A stretch of DNA of 64,000 bases from Chloroflexota bacterium (GCA_026702615.1 JAPPBY010000004.1:36502-100501), one strand, 5' to 3'. Shown: positions 34,149 to 47,584, counted from the first letter of the stretch. Program-made: numbers and translations. Notes: a model not told the origin generated them from the sequence alone.

Positions 34149-35618
34149 GTGACCGAGGAACATGTGGGTGACGAGGCGGACGCCACCACCGGACTCCAGA
34201 TGTCGCACGAGCAGATGCTCGAACTCGGGCGCCAGGCCCTCGACCTTCTCGTGGAACGCATGGAGAACCTCCCCGCCGAGCAGGCCTGGGACGGCGAGTT
34301 CCGGCAGGTTCTCGATGCCCACCTCGCTGAGGATCCTCCCGAGGGCCCGAACCCGGCTTCCGAGGTCTTGGACAGGCTCGCGCAGAACGTCCTCCCCTTT
34401 AGCGCGCGCCTCGACCACCCTCGCTTCTTCGGCTTCATTCCCACCTCGGCCACCTGGCCCGGCGTCATCGCTGACTTCCTGGCGGCGGGCTACCTGTTCA
34501 ACCAGTGCACGTGGCTCGTGGCGAGCGGCCCCAGCCAGATCGAACTCGTCGTCATCGACTGGTTCAGGCGCTGGATCGGATACCCCGAGGGGGCTGGCGG
34601 CCTCTTCACCAGCGGTGGCTCCGCCGCCAGTGTCGATGCCTTCGTCGCCGCCCGCGAGGTCGCCGGTCACCCCGAACGCGCCACCGTCTACATGAGCGAC
34701 CAGAGCCATAGCGCCCTCCCCCGCGCCGCCGTGATCGTCGGGGTCCGCCGCGACCACATCCGCAAGATCCCGAGCGACAGCAGCTTCCGGCTGGACATGG
34801 AAGCCCTCTCCCGGGCTGTCGCCGACGACCGCGCCGCCGGCCTGCACCCCATCGCCGTCTGCGCCAATGCCGGTACCTCCAGCACGGGCTCTATCGACCC
34901 GCTTGAGGAGTTGGCGGACTTCTGCGAAGCCGAAGGCCTTTGGCTTCACGTGGATGCCGCCTACGGCGGGTTCGCGGTGGTCACCGAGCGGGGCAGGGAA
35001 CTCCTGCGCGGCCTCGAACGCGCCGATTCAGTCGGGCTTGATGCCCACAAGTGGTTCTTCCAGCCCTACGAGGCCGGCTGCCTGCTGGTGAAGGACCGGG
35101 AGACGCTCAGCGACGCCTTCCACATGCCGCATGACATCCTCCAGGACACCGTCTGGGGGGCCGATCACCCCAACTTCGCGGACATCGGCCTGCAGCTGAG
35201 CCGCTCCGCCCGCGCCCTGAAGGTCTGGATGTCCGTCCAGACCTTCGGCCTGGACGCCTTCCGCCGTGCCGTCGAGAGCGGTATGGAGCTCGCCGCCCGC
35301 GCCCACGACTACGTCAGCGCCAGCCCGACCCTCGAGGCCCTCAGCACGCCGGAACTCGGGATCGTGTGCTTCCGCGTCAATCCCGGCGGCGACCTTCTCG
35401 ATGAGGCGGCCCTGGAGGGTGTCAACCGGACCGTGCTCGCCCAGATGTTCTGGGACGATCCCGCCTTCATGTCCTCCACGATGCTGCACGGCACGTTCGC
35501 GCTCAGGATGTGCATCATCAACCACACCACCACGTGGGACGACGTGCGCGAGACCCTGGAAGCGGTCGAGCGTTTCGGGCAGAAGGCACTCTCGGAGAGG
35601 GGCGCCCCTTCGGGCTAG
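34149..35618 (+). CDS. Pyridoxal-dependent decarboxylase, group II
   Basis: The 489-residue protein has the group II fold of aromatic-L-amino-acid/glutamate decarboxylases. It shows DHPRFFGFIPTS near residue 90, FTSGGSAASVDAF for PLP phosphate binding, HVDAAYGG and the Schiff-base Lys301 in DAHKWFF. Its closest style is the AADC/tyrosine decarboxylase branch; the substrate is unknown. The GTG at 34149 was chosen because GGAGG lies 8 bases ahead. It stands between the two carboxylase subunit genes without an obvious pathway link. Confidence 0.9.
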   Translation: MTEEHVGDEADATTGLQMSHEQMLELGRQALDLLVERMENLPAEQAWDGEFRQVLDAHLAEDPPEGPNPASEVLDRLAQNVLPFSARLDHPRFFGFIPTSATWPGVIADFLAAGYLFNQCTWLVASGPSQIELVVIDWFRRWIGYPEGAGGLFTSGGSAASVDAFVAAREVAGHPERATVYMSDQSHSALPRAAVIVGVRRDHIRKIPSDSSFRLDMEALSRAVADDRAAGLHPIAVCANAGTSSTGSIDPLEELADFCEAEGLWLHVDAAYGGFAVVTERGRELLRGLERADSVGLDAHKWFFQPYEAGCLLVKDRETLSDAFHMPHDILQDTVWGADHPNFADIGLQLSRSARALKVWMSVQTFGLDAFRRAVESGMELAARAHDYVSASPTLEALSTPELGIVCFRVNPGGDLLDEAALEGVNRTVLAQMFWDDPAFMSSTMLHGTFALRMCIINHTTTWDDVRETLEAVERFGQKALSERGAPSG

Positions 35619-35701
35619 GCCTGCCTTGATCACCGTGCGCCACATGGCGTGACGCTCCCACAACCTCGGACCGCGCTCTAACTCGCCCTACAATGCGCCC
35701 T

Positions 35702-37588
35702 GTGTTCGATGCCGTCCTCGTGGCGAACCGCGGCGAGATCGCCGTGCGCATCATCCGCACCCTGCGAACGCTCGGCATGCGCGCCGTGCTCGCTGCCTCC
35801 GTGCCCGACCGCCACAGCCTCGCCGCCCGCCTCGCCGACGAGGTCGTGCTGCTCGAAGGACACACCGCTGCCGACACCTACCTCGATGTCGACGCCGTTA
35901 TCGCCGCCGCGAAGGCTACCGGCTGCGAGGCCGTCCACCCCGGCTACGGGCTTCTCAGCGAGCGCCCCGACTTCGCCCGCGCCTGCGCCGATGCCAGCCT
36001 CGTCTTTGTCGGCCCCACCCCCGAGACCCTGACCCTCCTCGGTGACAAGGTCGCCGCCCGCGACCTCGCCGTCGCCAACAATGTCCCCGTCGCCCCCGGC
36101 GCCGAGGGCGCGACCGATGCCGAGCTTGCCGCGGCCGCCCGCGACGTCGGCTTCCCGCTCATGCTCAAGGCCCGCGGCGGGGGCGGCGGCCTCGGGATGC
36201 GCGCCGTCTCAGACCCCGACGACCTCGCCCCCGCCATCGAGGCCGCCCGCCGCCAGACCGCCGCCGCCTTCGGCGACGACCGCCTCTTCGTCGAGCGCTA
36301 CGTCGAGAACGCCCACCACGTCGAGGTCCAGGTCCTCGCCGACGCCCACGGGAACGGCGTTCATCTCGGCGAGCGCGACTGTTCCGTGCAGCGCCGGCAC
36401 CAGAAGCTCGTCGAGGAGACGCCCAGCCCGGTCGTCGATACCACCCTGCGCACCGAGCTCACCGGCGCCGCCCTGCGACTCATGCAAGCCGCCGGCTACG
36501 TGAACGCCGGCACCGTCGAGTTCCTGGTCGGTGAGCCCGAGGACGGGCGCCGTCCCTTCTATTTCCTCGAGGTCAACCCCCGCCTGCAGGTCGAGCACCC
36601 CGTCACCGAAGCCGTCGCTGGCCTCGACCTCGTCGCCCTCCAGCTCGCGGTCGCCGCCGGCGACCCCCTCCCCTTCGTCCAGGACGACGTGCGCTTCGAC
36701 GGCCACGCCATCGAGTTCCGCCTCAACGCGGAGGATCCCTGGGCGGGCTTCCTCCCCGCCGCCGGCCGTCTCACCACCCTCTCAGCCCCCGGGGCCCGCC
36801 TCGATACCGGCTACGAGCCCGGCGATGCCGTCCCCAGCGAGTACGACTCGCTCGTCGCCAAGCTGGTCGTCCACGGTCCCCGCCGCCGCGAGACCCTCCG
36901 GCTTGCCGCGGGCGTTCTCGAGAGCGCCACGCTTGACGGCCTCCGTACGAATCTCCCCCTCCACAGGGCCGTCCTGGCCGATCCCGCCTTCGCCGCCGGC
37001 GAGGCCACCGTGCAGTGGCTCGAGCGCGAACTCCCGGCCCTCCTCGCCGCAGCCCGCCCCCACCCCGCCGCGCTCGTGGCGGCGGCCCGCCTTCTCGCCG
37101 GAAACGAGGAACCGGGTTTCGCCGGCTCCGCCTGGCTCGCGCCCGGCGCCCGCACGCTCTGGCTCGACGATGGCGCCGGACCGCGCGCCGTCTCCTGCTC
37201 CGGCGACAGCGCCACCGTCGACGGCGAACCCGTTGATGGTGCGGATCTGGCCACTGCTACGGCCAAAATCGAGTACGACGGCGCTATCGCCGTCGAGACT
37301 CGGACCGGGAACTTCCGCCTGCGCCTCGTGGGGCCCCCCGGCACCGCCGCCACCGCGCGGGCCGGCGAAGGCCCTGCCGGCGAGATCCGCGCGCCCCTCG
37401 CGGGACGAGTCGCGGCCGTGAACGTGCGCGAGGGAGACGCAGTCGGCGACGGCGATGTCGTCGCCGTCCTCGACGCCATGAAGATGGAGCACGCCATCAC
37501 CGCACCCGGCGCCGGTACGGTCCGCGCCGTCCACGTCACCCCCGACGAAGTCGTCGAGGCCGGAGCGCTGTTGCTCGAGCTGGAGTGA
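35702..37588 (+). CDS. Acyl-CoA carboxylase biotin carboxylase/BCCP subunit (MccA-like)
   Basis: This 628-residue fused subunit opens with FDAVLVANRGEIAVRIIRT, continues with the ATP-grasp motifs KARGGGGGLGMR, ERDCSVQRRHQKLVEETPSP and EVNPRLQVEHPVTE, and ends in a biotinyl domain with DAMKMEH. It carboxylates its own biotin with bicarbonate and ATP. I chose GTG at 35702, three codons after an ATG at 35693, because the protein then starts as family members do and because TACAAT ends 7 bases before it, a leaderless arrangement. Together with the beta subunit gene it forms an MCC-type enzyme. Confidence 0.93.
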   Translation: MFDAVLVANRGEIAVRIIRTLRTLGMRAVLAASVPDRHSLAARLADEVVLLEGHTAADTYLDVDAVIAAAKATGCEAVHPGYGLLSERPDFARACADASLVFVGPTPETLTLLGDKVAARDLAVANNVPVAPGAEGATDAELAAAARDVGFPLMLKARGGGGGLGMRAVSDPDDLAPAIEAARRQTAAAFGDDRLFVERYVENAHHVEVQVLADAHGNGVHLGERDCSVQRRHQKLVEETPSPVVDTTLRTELTGAALRLMQAAGYVNAGTVEFLVGEPEDGRRPFYFLEVNPRLQVEHPVTEAVAGLDLVALQLAVAAGDPLPFVQDDVRFDGHAIEFRLNAEDPWAGFLPAAGRLTTLSAPGARLDTGYEPGDAVPSEYDSLVAKLVVHGPRRRETLRLAAGVLESATLDGLRTNLPLHRAVLADPAFAAGEATVQWLERELPALLAAARPHPAALVAAARLLAGNEEPGFAGSAWLAPGARTLWLDDGAGPRAVSCSGDSATVDGEPVDGADLATATAKIEYDGAIAVETRTGNFRLRLVGPPGTAATARAGEGPAGEIRAPLAGRVAAVNVREGDAVGDGDVVAVLDAMKMEHAITAPGAGTVRAVHVTPDEVVEAGALLLELE

Positions 37589-37595
37589 AGGCCGG

Positions 37596-38186
37596 CTAGG
37601 GGCTGGCAGCGGGATCCGCGGCGCTCGCCGCCGTCAGCCACGTGACCGATGGCTCCTTGCGCAGCCCCGATCGCTTTCGCATCCCCTCGCGGGGATACCC
37701 CACCGCTATCAGGCCCACGATCTTGGAGCCCTCCTCCAGATCGAGCCGCTCCGCGGCCGCGGAGGCCATTGCCATCGGGCCGGTCAGCCACATCGTGCCG
37801 ATCCCCTCGGCGTGGGCGGCCAGCATGAAGTTCTGCGCCACGCAGCAGCAGGCCGCGTAGTCCTCCATCTCCACCAACGGGTTGTCGGCAATGCTCGGAG
37901 GCGCCTGGCTGATGACCACGCCGAAGGGCGGTAGCTGGTTCATGTGCTCGCTCTCGTCATGGTCGGGGGGCAAGACACCCTTCTCGACCATCTCCGCAAG
38001 CACCGCCTGGAACAGCTCGCGCAGCGCCGCCCGGTCCAGCACGTGGAACCGCCAGGGCTCCGTCAGCCGGTGATTCGGCGCCCACACCGAGAGCTGGATC
38101 AGCTCATCCAGAAGTGCTTGAGAAACGGGCTGTTCGTCGAAGAGCAGGAGCGACCGCCGCTCGCGGATCGCTTCCCGTACGTCCAC
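37596..38186 (-). CDS. Nitroreductase family flavoprotein
   Basis: The 196-residue FMN-dependent oxidoreductase starts VREAIRERRSLLLFDEQPVS, the nitroreductase opening with paired arginines for FMN phosphate, and contains WAPNHRLTEPWRFHVL and GTMWLTGP. Such enzymes reduce nitro groups, quinones or enones with NAD(P)H. The start is GTG with GGAGG ahead. It converges with the MccA-like gene with a gap of 7 bases. Confidence 0.9.
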   Translation of the reverse strand: MDVREAIRERRSLLLFDEQPVSQALLDELIQLSVWAPNHRLTEPWRFHVLDRAALRELFQAVLAEMVEKGVLPPDHDESEHMNQLPPFGVVISQAPPSIADNPLVEMEDYAACCCVAQNFMLAAHAEGIGTMWLTGPMAMASAAAERLDLEEGSKIVGLIAVGYPREGMRKRSGLRKEPSVTWLTAASAADPAASP

Positions 38187-38300
38187 AACCTACCTCCATG
38201 TGCCTGCCCTCCCAGCACGGTCCTGCAAGGATACACATGGTGCTATCGAGAGGCCTGTCTGCCTCCCGATTCCGGTGCCCTCGGATGGCGTCGTCGGCCC

Positions 38301-38903
38301 CTAGTCGCTGCTGAAGGGCAGGTCCGCCTCTACGCGGCGCCCCTGGCTCTGGTGCACGCGCGCGATCGCCTCCGGCTCCGACTCGTGCACCGTGGTGGTC
38401 TTCTGCCCGCGCGTCATCGCGATCGTGCCCGTCCGCGAAAGCTCGCGGATGCCGTACGGCTCGCACATCTTGATGAGCCCGTTGATCTTGTCCTCGTCGC
38501 CGACCACCTGGAGCATCAGCGAGTTCGTCGCCATGTCCACCACGTCGGCGCGGAACACGTTCGCGATATCCAGCAGCTCGTGGCGATTCACGTTGTTGCA
38601 GCGCACTTTCAGCAGCGCCAGCTCCCGCGTGATCGCGTCTTCGTGCGTCAGGTCGCTCACCTTCACCACGTCGATGAGCTTGTAGAGCTGCTTCTCCACC
38701 TGCTCCACGGGCGCGCTCGCCCCGTCGACGATGATCGTCATGCGGCTGAGCCCCTCGAACTCGGTCGGCCCCACCGCAAGCGACTCGATGTTGAAGCCGC
38801 GTCGCCGGAACAGCCCCGCGACCCGCTGCAGGACGCCCGGCTTGTCCTCGACGATGGCGACGACGGTGTGCTGGCCCGGCTTCGTTCCGTTCGTGGTCGT
38901 CAT
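38301..38903 (-). CDS. ilvN: Acetolactate synthase regulatory (small) subunit
   Basis: The protein has 200 residues with an N-terminal ACT domain (HTVVAIVEDKPGVLQRVAGLFRRRGFNIESLAVG) that binds valine, followed by the ALS_ss C-terminal domain. It gives feedback control and full activity to the catalytic subunit. Its ATG overlaps the ilvB stop (ATGA), as expected for fixed stoichiometry. Confidence 0.96.
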   Translation of the reverse strand: MTTTNGTKPGQHTVVAIVEDKPGVLQRVAGLFRRRGFNIESLAVGPTEFEGLSRMTIIVDGASAPVEQVEKQLYKLIDVVKVSDLTHEDAITRELALLKVRCNNVNRHELLDIANVFRADVVDMATNSLMLQVVGDEDKINGLIKMCEPYGIRELSRTGTIAMTRGQKTTTVHESEPEAIARVHQSQGRRVEADLPFSSD

Positions 38904-40591
38904 CGCACAAGCTCCTTCTCCGGCATCTCGATCGTCTCCGAAAGGGCGGCCCCCGCCGGAACCATCGGCCATACGTTCTCGTCCTGGTCCACGTGGAAGT
39001 CGAGCAGGATCGGTCCGTCGTAGTTCCGTGCCTCCTGCACCGCGGGAAGCACCTCCGATTTCGACTCGATCCGCAGTGCGCGGATGCCGTACGCCTCCGC
39101 CAGCTTGCAGAAGTCCGGCTGCGTCACCGCCACCGAGACAAAGTTCTCGTCGTAGAACAGCTCCTGCCACTGGCGAACCATGCCCAGGTAGCCGTTGTTC
39201 ATGATCGCGATCTTCACCGGCAGCCGTTCGTCCACGCAGGCGGCCAGCTCCTGCATCGTCATCTGGAAGCCCGCGTCACCGCAGATCGCCCAGACCTCCG
39301 ATTCGGGCACGCCCATTTGCGCGCCGATCGCCGCCGGAAGCTCGAACCCCATCGTCCCCAGGCCGCCGGACGACACCAGCTTCCGCGGACTGTCGTAGAA
39401 GTAGTGCTGGCCCGCCCACATCTGGTGCTGGCCGACGCCCGTCACCAGCGTCGCCTTGCCGTTCGTCTCCTCGTACAGCGTGCGCACGATCTCCTGGGGG
39501 ATGAGCCGTCGCGTTTCCCGGATCTCCAGGCTCGGGTGCTCCTCCTCCACCTTGTCGATCCAGCCCAACCACTGGGAGCGGTCGTGCTCCTCGATGCGCT
39601 CCGTAAGCTCCGGCAGGACCCGCTTCACGTGTCCCACCACGGGGATCGCCGTTGGCAGGTTCTTCCCGATCTCCGCTGGGTCGATGTCGATGTGGACGAT
39701 CGTCGCGTCGGGGTTGAAGTCGTTGAAACGCCCCATCGCACGGTCGTCGAATCGCATTCCGATGCCGATCACGACGTCAGCCTCATCCGCCGCCATGTTC
39801 GCGTGGTACATGCCGTGCATGCCGAGGAAGCCGTAGCTCAGCGGGTGCGTCTCGGGGAAGCCTCCGATCCCGAGGAACGTCGTGATCACCGGGATCTGCG
39901 CCTTCTCCGCCAGCTCAACCAGCTCGTCCGAGGAGTCGCCCCAGACGATGCCGTGCCCCGAGATGATGATCGGGCGCTTGGCCTTGTTGATGGCGTCCGC
40001 CGCCCGCCGGATCATCCCCGCGTGCCCCTTCGTCGTGGGCCGGTAGCCGCGCAGGTTAATCTCCTCCGGCCACTCGAACTCCGCCTCCTCCTGGAACACG
40101 TCCTTGGGAATGTCGACGTGGACCGGGCCGGGGCGGCCCGAGCGCGCGATGTGGAACGCCTCGCGGACCGTCATCGCGATGTTCTCGGCCCGCATCACGA
40201 GGTAGTTGTGCTTGGTGATCGGCTGCGTGATGCCGGTGATGTCGGCTTCCTGGAAGCCGTCCTTGCCCAGCAGTGTGCGCGCCACGTTCCCCGTGATCGC
40301 CACCATCGGGGTCGAGTCGAGGAACGAGGTCGCGATGCCAGTCACCAGGTTCGTCGCGCCGGGACCGCTCGTCGCCAGGCAGACGCCCACCTCGCCCGAG
40401 GCCCGCGCGTAGCCGTCGGCCATGTGCGCGGCGCCCTGCTCGTGCCGGACGAGCACGTGCCGTAGCGCCGGGAACTGGGGAAGCGTGTCGTAGAGCGGCA
40501 GCACCACGCCGCCGGGGTAGCCGAATATCGTCGATACGCCCTCCCGCTGGAGACACTCCAGCAGGATCTGGGATCCCGTCATCCGAACCAT
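38900..40591 (-). CDS. ilvB: Acetolactate synthase catalytic subunit
   Basis: This 563-residue thiamine-diphosphate enzyme is the first common step of branched-chain amino-acid synthesis. It shows FGYPGGVVLPLYD, the catalytic Glu in RHEQGAAHMADGYARA, TSGPGATNLVTGIA, and the ThDP/Mg motif GDAGFQM...MNNGYLGMVRQWQ. I placed the start at ATG 40591, which has GGAAGGA before it, rather than upstream in the leader. Confidence 0.97.
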   Translation of the reverse strand: MVRMTGSQILLECLQREGVSTIFGYPGGVVLPLYDTLPQFPALRHVLVRHEQGAAHMADGYARASGEVGVCLATSGPGATNLVTGIATSFLDSTPMVAITGNVARTLLGKDGFQEADITGITQPITKHNYLVMRAENIAMTVREAFHIARSGRPGPVHVDIPKDVFQEEAEFEWPEEINLRGYRPTTKGHAGMIRRAADAINKAKRPIIISGHGIVWGDSSDELVELAEKAQIPVITTFLGIGGFPETHPLSYGFLGMHGMYHANMAADEADVVIGIGMRFDDRAMGRFNDFNPDATIVHIDIDPAEIGKNLPTAIPVVGHVKRVLPELTERIEEHDRSQWLGWIDKVEEEHPSLEIRETRRLIPQEIVRTLYEETNGKATLVTGVGQHQMWAGQHYFYDSPRKLVSSGGLGTMGFELPAAIGAQMGVPESEVWAICGDAGFQMTMQELAACVDERLPVKIAIMNNGYLGMVRQWQELFYDENFVSVAVTQPDFCKLAEAYGIRALRIESKSEVLPAVQEARNYDGPILLDFHVDQDENVWPMVPAGAALSETIEMPEKELVR

Positions 40592-40818
40592 GGTTGAGTC
40601 CTTCCAAAGGCTCTGATTTGCCGGCCTGTGCCCTGGTGGGGGCTGACCGGTGCCTGCCACGCCATTCGGTCGTGGCGGCCAGGGGTCCGACGGTGGCGTC
40701 TCGCCCCAGGCGTTTCAGCGAGCGGAGGCGCGACCGGTAAGCCGCGGTCCCTCCAGTGAGCCACCCTGAGTGTAGGCCCGTTCCGTTCTTACGTGAAGCC
40801 GCGCCCGGTTACAGAACG
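40592..40818 (-). other. 227-base leader upstream of ilvB
   Basis: No gene is seen between the phosphohexomutase stop and ilvB. On the (-) strand it contains AGGGTGG and, 12 bases later, ACCGCGG, the two halves of a T-box consensus but not contiguous. It also holds two copies of ACCGGT and several GC-rich stems. There is too little room upstream for a normal T-box stem I, and no branched-chain-rich leader peptide is visible. A regulatory role is possible but unproven. Confidence 0.3.
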
Positions 40819-42246
40819 CTAGGCCAGCGCGTCCCCCACCAGCTCTTGCCCCGCCGCGATCACTGGCCCCACCTTCGACTCGTCCCGAAGCTCTGTGTAA
40901 ATGCGCAGCAGCGGCTCCGTGCCCGAAAGCCGGAACAGCAGCCACCCCTCCGACAGCAGGAAGCGCCACCCGTCCGTCGTGTCGACGCCCGTGACCGGCA
41001 GCCCCGCGAACTCGTCCGGCGAGGCGGCGTCGAGCACAGCCTTCACGGCCGCATTCGCCCCCGCCTGCAGCTCCAGGTCGACCCGCTCGTAGAAGTGCGG
41101 CCCCGTGATCGCGAACACGTCCTCGAGCAGTTCGGCCGGCCCTTTCCCGCTGATGGCCATCGCGTCCAGCAGGTAGAGCGCCGAAAGGATGCCGTCGCGC
41201 TCCGGCAGGTGGCCGCGAAAGCCGTACCCCCCGCTCTCCTCGCCCCCGATGAGCGCGTCCTCACGCATCATCACCGGCCCGATGTGCTTGAACCCCACCG
41301 GCGTCTCGATGCAGTCCACGCCGTGGTGCTCGGCCAGAAGCCGCGCCATCGCCGTCGTCGTCACCGACTTCACCACCGCCCCCCGCAGCCCCCGCGCCCC
41401 CAGCAGGTACTCGACCAGCAGCGCGAATGTCCGCAGCTGGTCGACGTACGCCCCCGACCCGTCCACCAGCCCCACCCGGTCGGCATCGCCGTCGTTCGCG
41501 ACGCCTGCGTCGAAGCCCCCGTCCGCTACGAGCGACAGCAACGCGTCGAGGTTCGACGCGATGGGTTCCGGCGCCCGCAGCCCCGGAAAGAGAGGGTTCC
41601 GCTCGGTGTGAATCTCCTCGACTCGCGTGCTGCCCCCGTCGAGCAGCTCCGTCAGCAGCCCCGCCCCCGATCCGTACATCGGGTCCACCGCCACTCGCAG
41701 CCCCGCTCCCCGGATGCGCGCCAGGTCCACCTGCCGCCCCAGCCCCTCCAGGTACCCCGGGATCGGGTCGAACCGCGTAATCGCGTCAGAGTCCGCCGGG
41801 GCGAGCTTCGGCCGCGACGCGTCCGTGAGAATTGCCGGCACGCGCCGCTCGATGTCGGCCACGATCTCGGGACTCGCGCTGCCGCCGTAGTGCGGCTTCA
41901 CCTTGATCCCGTTCCAGCGGAACGGGTTGTGGCTGCTCGTCACGATCACGCCGCCGCCCGCTCCCGCCTCGATGATGCGGTAGCTCAGCGCGGGCGTGGG
42001 CGCGGGCCGATCCGCGAGCTGCACGTGGAAGCCGTTGCCTGCCAGCACGCGCGCGACCGCCAGCGCGAACTCGTCCGACTGAAAGCGCGTGTCGTATCCG
42101 ACGACCAGCGGCTGTTCCCGCCCCCGTGTCTCCGCGAAATGCTCGGCGACCGCCTGCGCGCAGGCGCGCACGTTCTCGAACGTGAACTCCTCGCCCATGA
42201 TCGCGCGCCAACCGTCCGTCCCGAAGCGCACTGGGTTCTCGGTCAT
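40819..42246 (-). CDS. Phosphoglucomutase/phosphomannomutase family (alpha-D-phosphohexomutase)
   Basis: The 475-residue, four-domain enzyme shows FGTDGWRAIMG, the phosphoserine loop VTSSHNP, the metal loop DGDADR, the sugar-binding GGEESGG and the C-terminal phosphate loop RLSGTEP. It interconverts hexose 6- and 1-phosphates. It begins 4 bases after the stop of the nucleotidyltransferase gene, so the pair probably makes an NDP-sugar. GGGGTGAGGGG precedes the ATG. Confidence 0.95.
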   Translation of the reverse strand: MTENPVRFGTDGWRAIMGEEFTFENVRACAQAVAEHFAETRGREQPLVVGYDTRFQSDEFALAVARVLAGNGFHVQLADRPAPTPALSYRIIEAGAGGGVIVTSSHNPFRWNGIKVKPHYGGSASPEIVADIERRVPAILTDASRPKLAPADSDAITRFDPIPGYLEGLGRQVDLARIRGAGLRVAVDPMYGSGAGLLTELLDGGSTRVEEIHTERNPLFPGLRAPEPIASNLDALLSLVADGGFDAGVANDGDADRVGLVDGSGAYVDQLRTFALLVEYLLGARGLRGAVVKSVTTTAMARLLAEHHGVDCIETPVGFKHIGPVMMREDALIGGEESGGYGFRGHLPERDGILSALYLLDAMAISGKGPAELLEDVFAITGPHFYERVDLELQAGANAAVKAVLDAASPDEFAGLPVTGVDTTDGWRFLLSEGWLLFRLSGTEPLLRIYTELRDESKVGPVIAAGQELVGDALA

Positions 42247-42250
42247 CCCC

Positions 42251-43255
42251 TCACCCCCGCCGTTCGCCCGGCTCGACGATCTCCCCCGGACGCAGCCGCA
42301 CCCCCGCCGCCACGCTCGCCCCCCGCCCCAGTACCGCCCCGCGCACGACCGCTCCCGCCCCGATCGTGACGCCATCGGCCAGCACGGAATCCCGCACCTG
42401 CGCCCTCGCTTCCACCCGCACATCCTCCCACAGCACGGATCCCGTCACGCTCGCGCCCGGCCCGATCACGCTGTCCGCCGCCATCGCCGTTCCCTCGATG
42501 CTCGCGTCCTCCGCCACCACCGCGCCTCCCGCCAGCAGGGGCGCCCCCGACCGTTGCACGAGCGCCTGCGAGAGCTCGAGATAGCGCCCGGGTGTCCCCA
42601 GGTCCGCCCACAGCCCCTCGAAGTGGTAGCCCAGCACGTTCTCTCCCCGCCCCACCAGCGACGGGAACAGCGTCTCCTCGACGCGTACGGCTCCCGGCGG
42701 GATCTCCCGCACGAGGTCGGGTTCGAACACCCAGACGCCCGCGTTCACGAGGTCACTCGGGGCCGTCCCCGGCGGTGGCTTCTCCACGAACCCGGTGATC
42801 CGCGACGCCCCGTCCACCACCGCCACCCCGAAGGCCGACGGGTTCGCCACCTGGCAGAGCGCCAGCGTCAGGCGCGCGCTGGCCTCGTCGTGCGCTGCCA
42901 GCGCCGCCCCCAGGTCGAAGTCCACGTACACGTCCCCGTTGAGCACGAGGAAGCGCCCCTCCACCTCCGCCGCCCGCACCGCGTTCCGGATCGCGCCTCC
43001 CGACTCCAGCCGTTCCCGCTCCACCACGTGCGCGATCGCGAGCCCATTCCGCTCCCCTTCCGGGTATGCCTCCACGAGGTCGTCCTGGCGCTGCCCCATC
43101 GCGAGCACCGCCCGCTCGACGCCGTGGCCGCCGAGCCAGTTCAGCAGGTGGTCGAGCGCCGGCTGGTTCGCGACCGGGATCAGGCTCTTGTGGCGCGTCA
43201 GGGTCAGCGGCCGCAGCCGTGCTCCCTGCCCCCCAACGAGGATGATCGCGTCCAT
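42251..43255 (-). CDS. Sugar-1-phosphate nucleotidyltransferase with left-handed beta-helix tail
   Basis: The protein has 334 residues. The N-terminal pyrophosphorylase domain opens AIILVGGQGARLRPLT and contains LNGDVYVDFD and GFVEKP. The C-terminal 100 residues are hexapeptide repeats forming a left-handed helix. It most resembles mannose-1-phosphate guanylyltransferases of the GMPP type. It lies between metK and the phosphohexomutase gene. Confidence 0.9.
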   Translation of the reverse strand: MDAIILVGGQGARLRPLTLTRHKSLIPVANQPALDHLLNWLGGHGVERAVLAMGQRQDDLVEAYPEGERNGLAIAHVVERERLESGGAIRNAVRAAEVEGRFLVLNGDVYVDFDLGAALAAHDEASARLTLALCQVANPSAFGVAVVDGASRITGFVEKPPPGTAPSDLVNAGVWVFEPDLVREIPPGAVRVEETLFPSLVGRGENVLGYHFEGLWADLGTPGRYLELSQALVQRSGAPLLAGGAVVAEDASIEGTAMAADSVIGPGASVTGSVLWEDVRVEARAQVRDSVLADGVTIGAGAVVRGAVLGRGASVAAGVRLRPGEIVEPGERRG

Positions 43256-43267
43256 GCCCGCAGAAGG

Positions 43268-46669
<3,402 letters not shown>

Positions 46670-46670
<1 letters not shown>

Positions 46671-47584
46671 TACCGCTCCTCCTCGATGTGCGTAAGCGTA
46701 CGGAACTCACGATACCGCGCCTCGACCTCGTCGCGCTTCAACTCCAGCAGGCGGTTTGGCCCAAACCCCTCCACCGCGAACGACGCCACCGTCGACCCGT
46801 AGATGATCCCCCGCCGGATCTCCGCCGCCGTCACCTCGGGAACCGTGTCCAGGTATCCGAGGAACGCCCCCGCGAAACTGTCCCCCGCCCCCGTCGGGTC
46901 CACCACCTCCTCCAGCGGGTAGCCGGGCGCGACGAAGTAGTCGTCCTCGCTCGCGTAGACCGCCCCGTATTCCCCCAGCTTGACCAGCGCCGCCCGCGCT
47001 CCTCCCTCCACCAGTGAGCGCGCCGCCTTCGCGATGCTTGCCACGCCCGTCAGCTGCCGCGCCTCCGTCTCGTTCACCGAAGCGAAGCTCGCCTCCCGCA
47101 TCGCCTCCCGCACCCCCGCCTCCTCCGCCTCGATGTACAGCTTGATCGTGTCGACCATCGTCGCGCGGGGTGCCGTCAAGGCTCCCATGAGGGCCCGCTG
47201 CGTCGCCGGGTCGTCCGCCGCCATGAACGCCGCGCTTGAGTCCTCCCAGCCCTCCGGCAGCACCGGCTGCCAGCCGTCGTTCACCCCGAGGTGCGTGTAG
47301 AGCGTGTCCCGCGTGTTCATGTCGTAGTGGTAGCGAGCCCCCCAGCGGCTCGTCGTGCCGCCCGGCACCGTCCTCAGCCCCGCGAGGTCGATGCCCCGCC
47401 CCTCCAGCTTCGAGCGCTCGCGCTCCGGGAAGTCCTCGCCGATGGCCGCGAGCAACCGCACGTCGGTGAACTGCGCCGCCGCCAGCGCCGCGCAGGTCGC
47501 CGAGCCTCCGAGCGACTGCTCGACCTTCGCGAACGGCGTCTCGATCTCGTCCAGCGCCACCCAGCCCGCCACCAGCAGCGTCAT
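46670..47584 (-). CDS. PfkB family sugar/nucleoside kinase
   Basis: The 304-residue ribokinase-fold enzyme has an N-terminal SLGGSATCAALAAAQF loop and the ATP/anion-hole signature DPTGAGDSFAGAF. Between mtnP and ahcY it could phosphorylate the adenosine released by AhcY, or a methylthioribose-related sugar. By sequence alone I cannot choose. Its ATG overlaps the mtnP stop (ATGA). Confidence 0.88.

Noticed and set aside
40735..40775. Possible T-box riboswitch upstream of ilvB (AGGGTGG and ACCGCGG on the minus strand)
   Set aside because: The two halves of the consensus are separated by 12 bases, only about 60 bases remain upstream before the previous gene, and no stem I or specifier loop can be drawn. 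Kept only as a leader of unknown function.
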